Positions 61,749 through 64,000 of a DNA stretch of 64,000 nt are shown piece after piece. Source of the stretch: Streptomyces sp. MNU76 (GTDB taxonomy: Bacteria > Actinomycetota > Actinomycetes > Streptomycetales > Streptomycetaceae); NCBI RefSeq assembly GCF_020982545.1, contig NZ_JAJKLK010000001.1, positions 806,001 to 870,000 of the forward strand. The letters run 5' to 3'. The position numbers and the translations under genes are program-made. The notes under the pieces were generated by a model that worked only from the letters and a program-made list of their open reading frames with translations, did no database searches and was not told where the DNA came from. How positions within the stretch are numbered: position 1 is the stretch's first letter; every line of letters begins with the position of its first letter.

Positions 61749-62795
61749 TCAGTCGCCCACCGGGTCCAGGCTGATGGGTTCGATCCGGCCGTCGAGCATG
61801 GCGCCGACACCGAGCGCTGCGCAGACGTCGGGGCGTTCGGCGATGTGGACCGGCATGCCGGTGGCGTGGCGCAGCATCTGGTCGAAGCCGGGGAGCAGGG
61901 CGCTGCCGCCGACCATCATGATGCCCCGGTCGGCGAGGTCGGCCACCAGGTCGGGCGGGCAGTCGCGGAGCACCTTGCCGATGCCGTCGACCACGGCGGT
62001 GAGGGGGGTCTGGATGGCATCCCGTACGGCCGCGGTGTCCACCTGGACGGAACGGGCCAGCCCCGTCGCCACGTCCAGGCCGTGGATCTCGGTGGATGTG
62101 GGGCCGTGCGGGGTGAGGCCGTTGCCGGAGAGGGCCAGCTGGAGCGGCCGTACGGACTGGCTCGGCAGCGTCAGTTCGTGGCGCAGGCGCAGGTGCTGCA
62201 CGATCGCGTGGTCGATGGTCTCGCCGCCGACGGGGATGCGTACCGCGCTGACGACCGAGCCGAGGGAGAGGACGGCGAGTTCGGTGGCACCCGCACCACA
62301 CACCATGATCATGGTGGCCTCGGGCTGCTCCACCGGCAGACCGCAGCCGATCGCCGCCGCGATGAGGGTGTCCACCAGTTCCACCCGGCGGGCGCCGAGG
62401 CCCACCAGGGTCTCGATCGTGGCGCGTTGGGCGAGCGGGTCCGCGCCGTGCGGGGTGCAGGCGGCGGCTCGCAGCACGGGCTTGCGGCGCAGATTGCGGC
62501 GGACCCGGTCACCCAGCAGCTGGCGCAGCATCCGCTGGGCCATCTCGATGTCGACGACCGTGCCGCCGGAGACGGGCCGGACGACCCGGATGTAGTCGGG
62601 CGTACGGCCCGTCATCTTCTCCGCGAACTCCCCGACCGCGATCAGCGCGCCCGTCCGGGTGTTCACGGCGGCGACGCTCGGCTGGTCCACGACCAGGCCC
62701 GCCCCCTTCACATACACCCGGGTCCGCGCGGCCCCGAGGTCGACGCCGAAGTGGCAGCGGCGCAGCTGCTCCAGACTGGCGGTCATCGCGGTCAT
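61749..62795 (-). CDS. MreB/Mbl-like actin-family protein
   Basis: This 348-residue protein has the phosphate-1 loop HFGVDLGAARTRVYVKG, the central MIMVCGAGATELAVLSLG and adenosine-site GIMMVGGSALLPGFDQML of MreB-type actins. It is shorter and more diverged than the chromosomal MreB of Streptomyces and is not followed by mreC/mreD here, so it is more likely an Mbl-like paralogue used in spore or hyphal wall formation. ATG 62795 is used, and ATG 62786 is also possible. Confidence 0.85.
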   Translation of the reverse strand: MTAMTASLEQLRRCHFGVDLGAARTRVYVKGAGLVVDQPSVAAVNTRTGALIAVGEFAEKMTGRTPDYIRVVRPVSGGTVVDIEMAQRMLRQLLGDRVRRNLRRKPVLRAAACTPHGADPLAQRATIETLVGLGARRVELVDTLIAAAIGCGLPVEQPEATMIMVCGAGATELAVLSLGSVVSAVRIPVGGETIDHAIVQHLRLRHELTLPSQSVRPLQLALSGNGLTPHGPTSTEIHGLDVATGLARSVQVDTAAVRDAIQTPLTAVVDGIGKVLRDCPPDLVADLADRGIMMVGGSALLPGFDQMLRHATGMPVHIAERPDVCAALGVGAMLDGRIEPISLDPVGD

Positions 62796-62990
62796 TGCGG
62801 ATCCTCCCGAGCACGGACCGTACGGACCGCCGCCGGTCGGCGGTTCCGGGTTCCCTTTGCATCGTGCGGGGGCGGGGGTGGGGTGCCTGTTGGGGTGGGC
62901 CGGGTGGGGTGCGGCTGGACGGGTGGTTCGGTGGGCCGGGACGGCCGCGCCTCTTCGCGTCAGTCGGGTGTGGGTGTTGTGGCGGGGGCT

Positions 62991-64000
62991 TCACGGCGGG
63001 CGTGGCGGGGTCGTCGTGGGGGTGACGATTCCGCGTACGACGCCCAGCTCGACCAGGTCCTGCGGTCGTAGGCGGAGGTCGTCGGCCGTCGCCCGCACCT
63101 GGCCCCGGGCGTTTGAGGATCGCGGCCGCCAGTTCCGGGGCGATCACCGAGAAGTAGGAGTCGGGGTGGCCCAGGTGTCGGTGGGGGCGGCGAGGGCGAG
63201 GGCGCGCCGCCGGAGCCGCCCCGCCGATGAGGAGGGTGGTGACGGGGGTGCGGGCGGTGGCGACGGTGGTGAAGAGGGCGGCGATGGCGGGGCCCGCGCC
63301 CTCGCGTTCGGCGTCGGCGTCGTTCGCGGCGCCGGGGTGTCGATCAAGGTCAGGACGGGGATGCCGAGGCGGTCGGCGAGGCGGATGAGGCGGGCGGCGG
63401 TGCGGTAGCCCGCCGGGCGGGTCGGGTGCCGCACTGGGCCGCGTAGGCGACGGTCCGGCCCTCGTGTTCGCCGAAGCCGCACAGCATGCCGGGGTCGGTG
63501 CCGCCGACGCGGTCCCCTCGCAGGGGCTCGGCGGGTGAAGTAGGCGTCCAGATAGGCCTCGGCTCGGGGGCGGTGGGGAGCGGGCGCGTTGTACGGCGTC
63601 CCAGCCTGTGGTGGGGAGGGCGGGGAGAGGCGCCTGTTGGGGTGGCGGGTCTGGTTGCCTGGCGGCTGTCGGCTCGTGGGGGCTGGGCGCGCAGTTCCCC
63701 GCGCCCCTTGAGGGCCCCGGCCCTCGTGAGGGGTGGCGTCGGGTGGGAGGGCGTGGGGTGGGGGTGCCGGTTCTGTGGACGGGGTGGTCAGGAGGGTCAG
63801 CCAGAGGGACAGTGTGTCGCGCAGGTCGGCCGGGGGGACCACCGCGTCGATCGAGCCCGCCGCGAGCTGGGACTCCGCCGTGTACGCCGTCGGGTCCGCG
63901 TCCGGGGGACGGACGCGGGAACCGGCGAAGCCCACCTGGGCGTCCGGGAGGGCCAGGATGATGTCGGCGGCGGCGCCGAGGGCGGCCCACCCGCCGCCCG
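62991..64000 (-). pseudogene. Acetyl-CoA carboxylase carboxyltransferase-like gene, many frameshifts, 5' end outside
   Basis: Pieces of one protein occur in three frames: QVGFAGSRVRPPDADPTAYT, AEAYLDAYFTRRAPARG, GYRTAARLIRLADRLGIPVL with LIDTP, GAANDADAEREGAGPAIAAL, DSYFSVIAPELAAAILKR and RLRPQDLVELGVVRGIVTP. They match the carboxyltransferase domain (IPV(I)xxxDTPG). At least six frame changes are needed. Some fall in G runs and could be sequencing errors, but the number suggests decay. The 5' end is beyond the window. Confidence 0.7.
63660..63716 (+). repeat. Streptomyces dispersed repeat (GCGCAGTTCCCCGCGCCCC type)
   Basis: GGCTGGGCGCGCAGTTCCCC, then GCGCCCCTTGAGG, is the familiar short repeat found between genes in many Streptomyces, with a small hairpin (GGGCGCG/CGCGCCC). 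Here it lies inside the carboxyltransferase gene, in the linker after STEP, which shows it is inserted in former coding sequence. Confidence 0.55.

Overview
The window looks like Streptomyces or a close relative. G+C is very high with strong G/C third-position bias, GTG starts and ATGA/GTGA start-stop overlaps are frequent, and the content is typical: FxSxx-COOH genes, ECF sigma factors with membrane extensions, GlxA and TetR regulators, and secreted CBM-bearing hydrolases. No rRNA, no complete tRNA and no CRISPR array were seen.

Region by region. (1) 1-13.4 kb is an exopolysaccharide locus: polymerase C-terminus, flippase, a minus-strand operon (UDP-xylose synthase, WecG/CpsF transferase, two methyltransferases, GT4, GT2, phosphotransferase), a divergent WbaP/ExoY-like priming transferase with a secreted anchored protein and a DUF4012 protein, and a low-molecular-weight tyrosine phosphatase. 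(2) 13.6-14.4 kb is gene scrap ending in a 62-nt tRNA 3'-half repeat that recurs at 38.9 kb, so about 24.5 kb lies between two attachment-site remnants. (3) 15-23.6 kb carries a LysR-flanked catabolic operon (amidohydrolase, FAH hydrolase, MBL hydrolase), an IS630 relic and a GlxA regulator with two quinone-type oxidoreductases. (4) 23.7-32.5 kb is an arabinan-type locus: a broken GH43, two tandem GH43-AbfB enzymes, a sigma factor fused through a membrane segment to the same AbfB domain, and a LamG-GH43-AbfB enzyme. An 18-bp near-palindrome occurs three times at its promoters. (5) 32.6-39 kb has an IS5-type remnant in a binding-protein gene, a two-component system, an MMPL transporter and the second attachment remnant. 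(6) 39-51 kb has VapBC, MerR, a decayed discoidin gene, a TetR/MFS efflux pair, LysR/cyclase, an FAD dehydrogenase and a hydrolase.

(7) 51.1-61.4 kb is the most striking part. It is a complete FxSxx-COOH RiPP locus (precursor fxsA ending FNSSI, radical-SAM fxsB, an AAC(3)-like acetyltransferase, TIR-like fxsC, and the multidomain STAND/TPR protein fxsT), all on the minus strand. It sits next to a two-TM SLATT-like (DUF4231-type) protein and a SLOG-fold protein. The domain mix (TIR, NB-ARC, SLATT, SLOG) is that of nucleotide-signalling conflict systems. (8) 61.7-64 kb has an MreB-like gene and a heavily frameshifted carboxyltransferase gene.

Several genes carry single-base breaks in G/C runs (FAH, a TetR, a LysR, the carboxyltransferase). 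Some may be sequencing errors rather than real decay.
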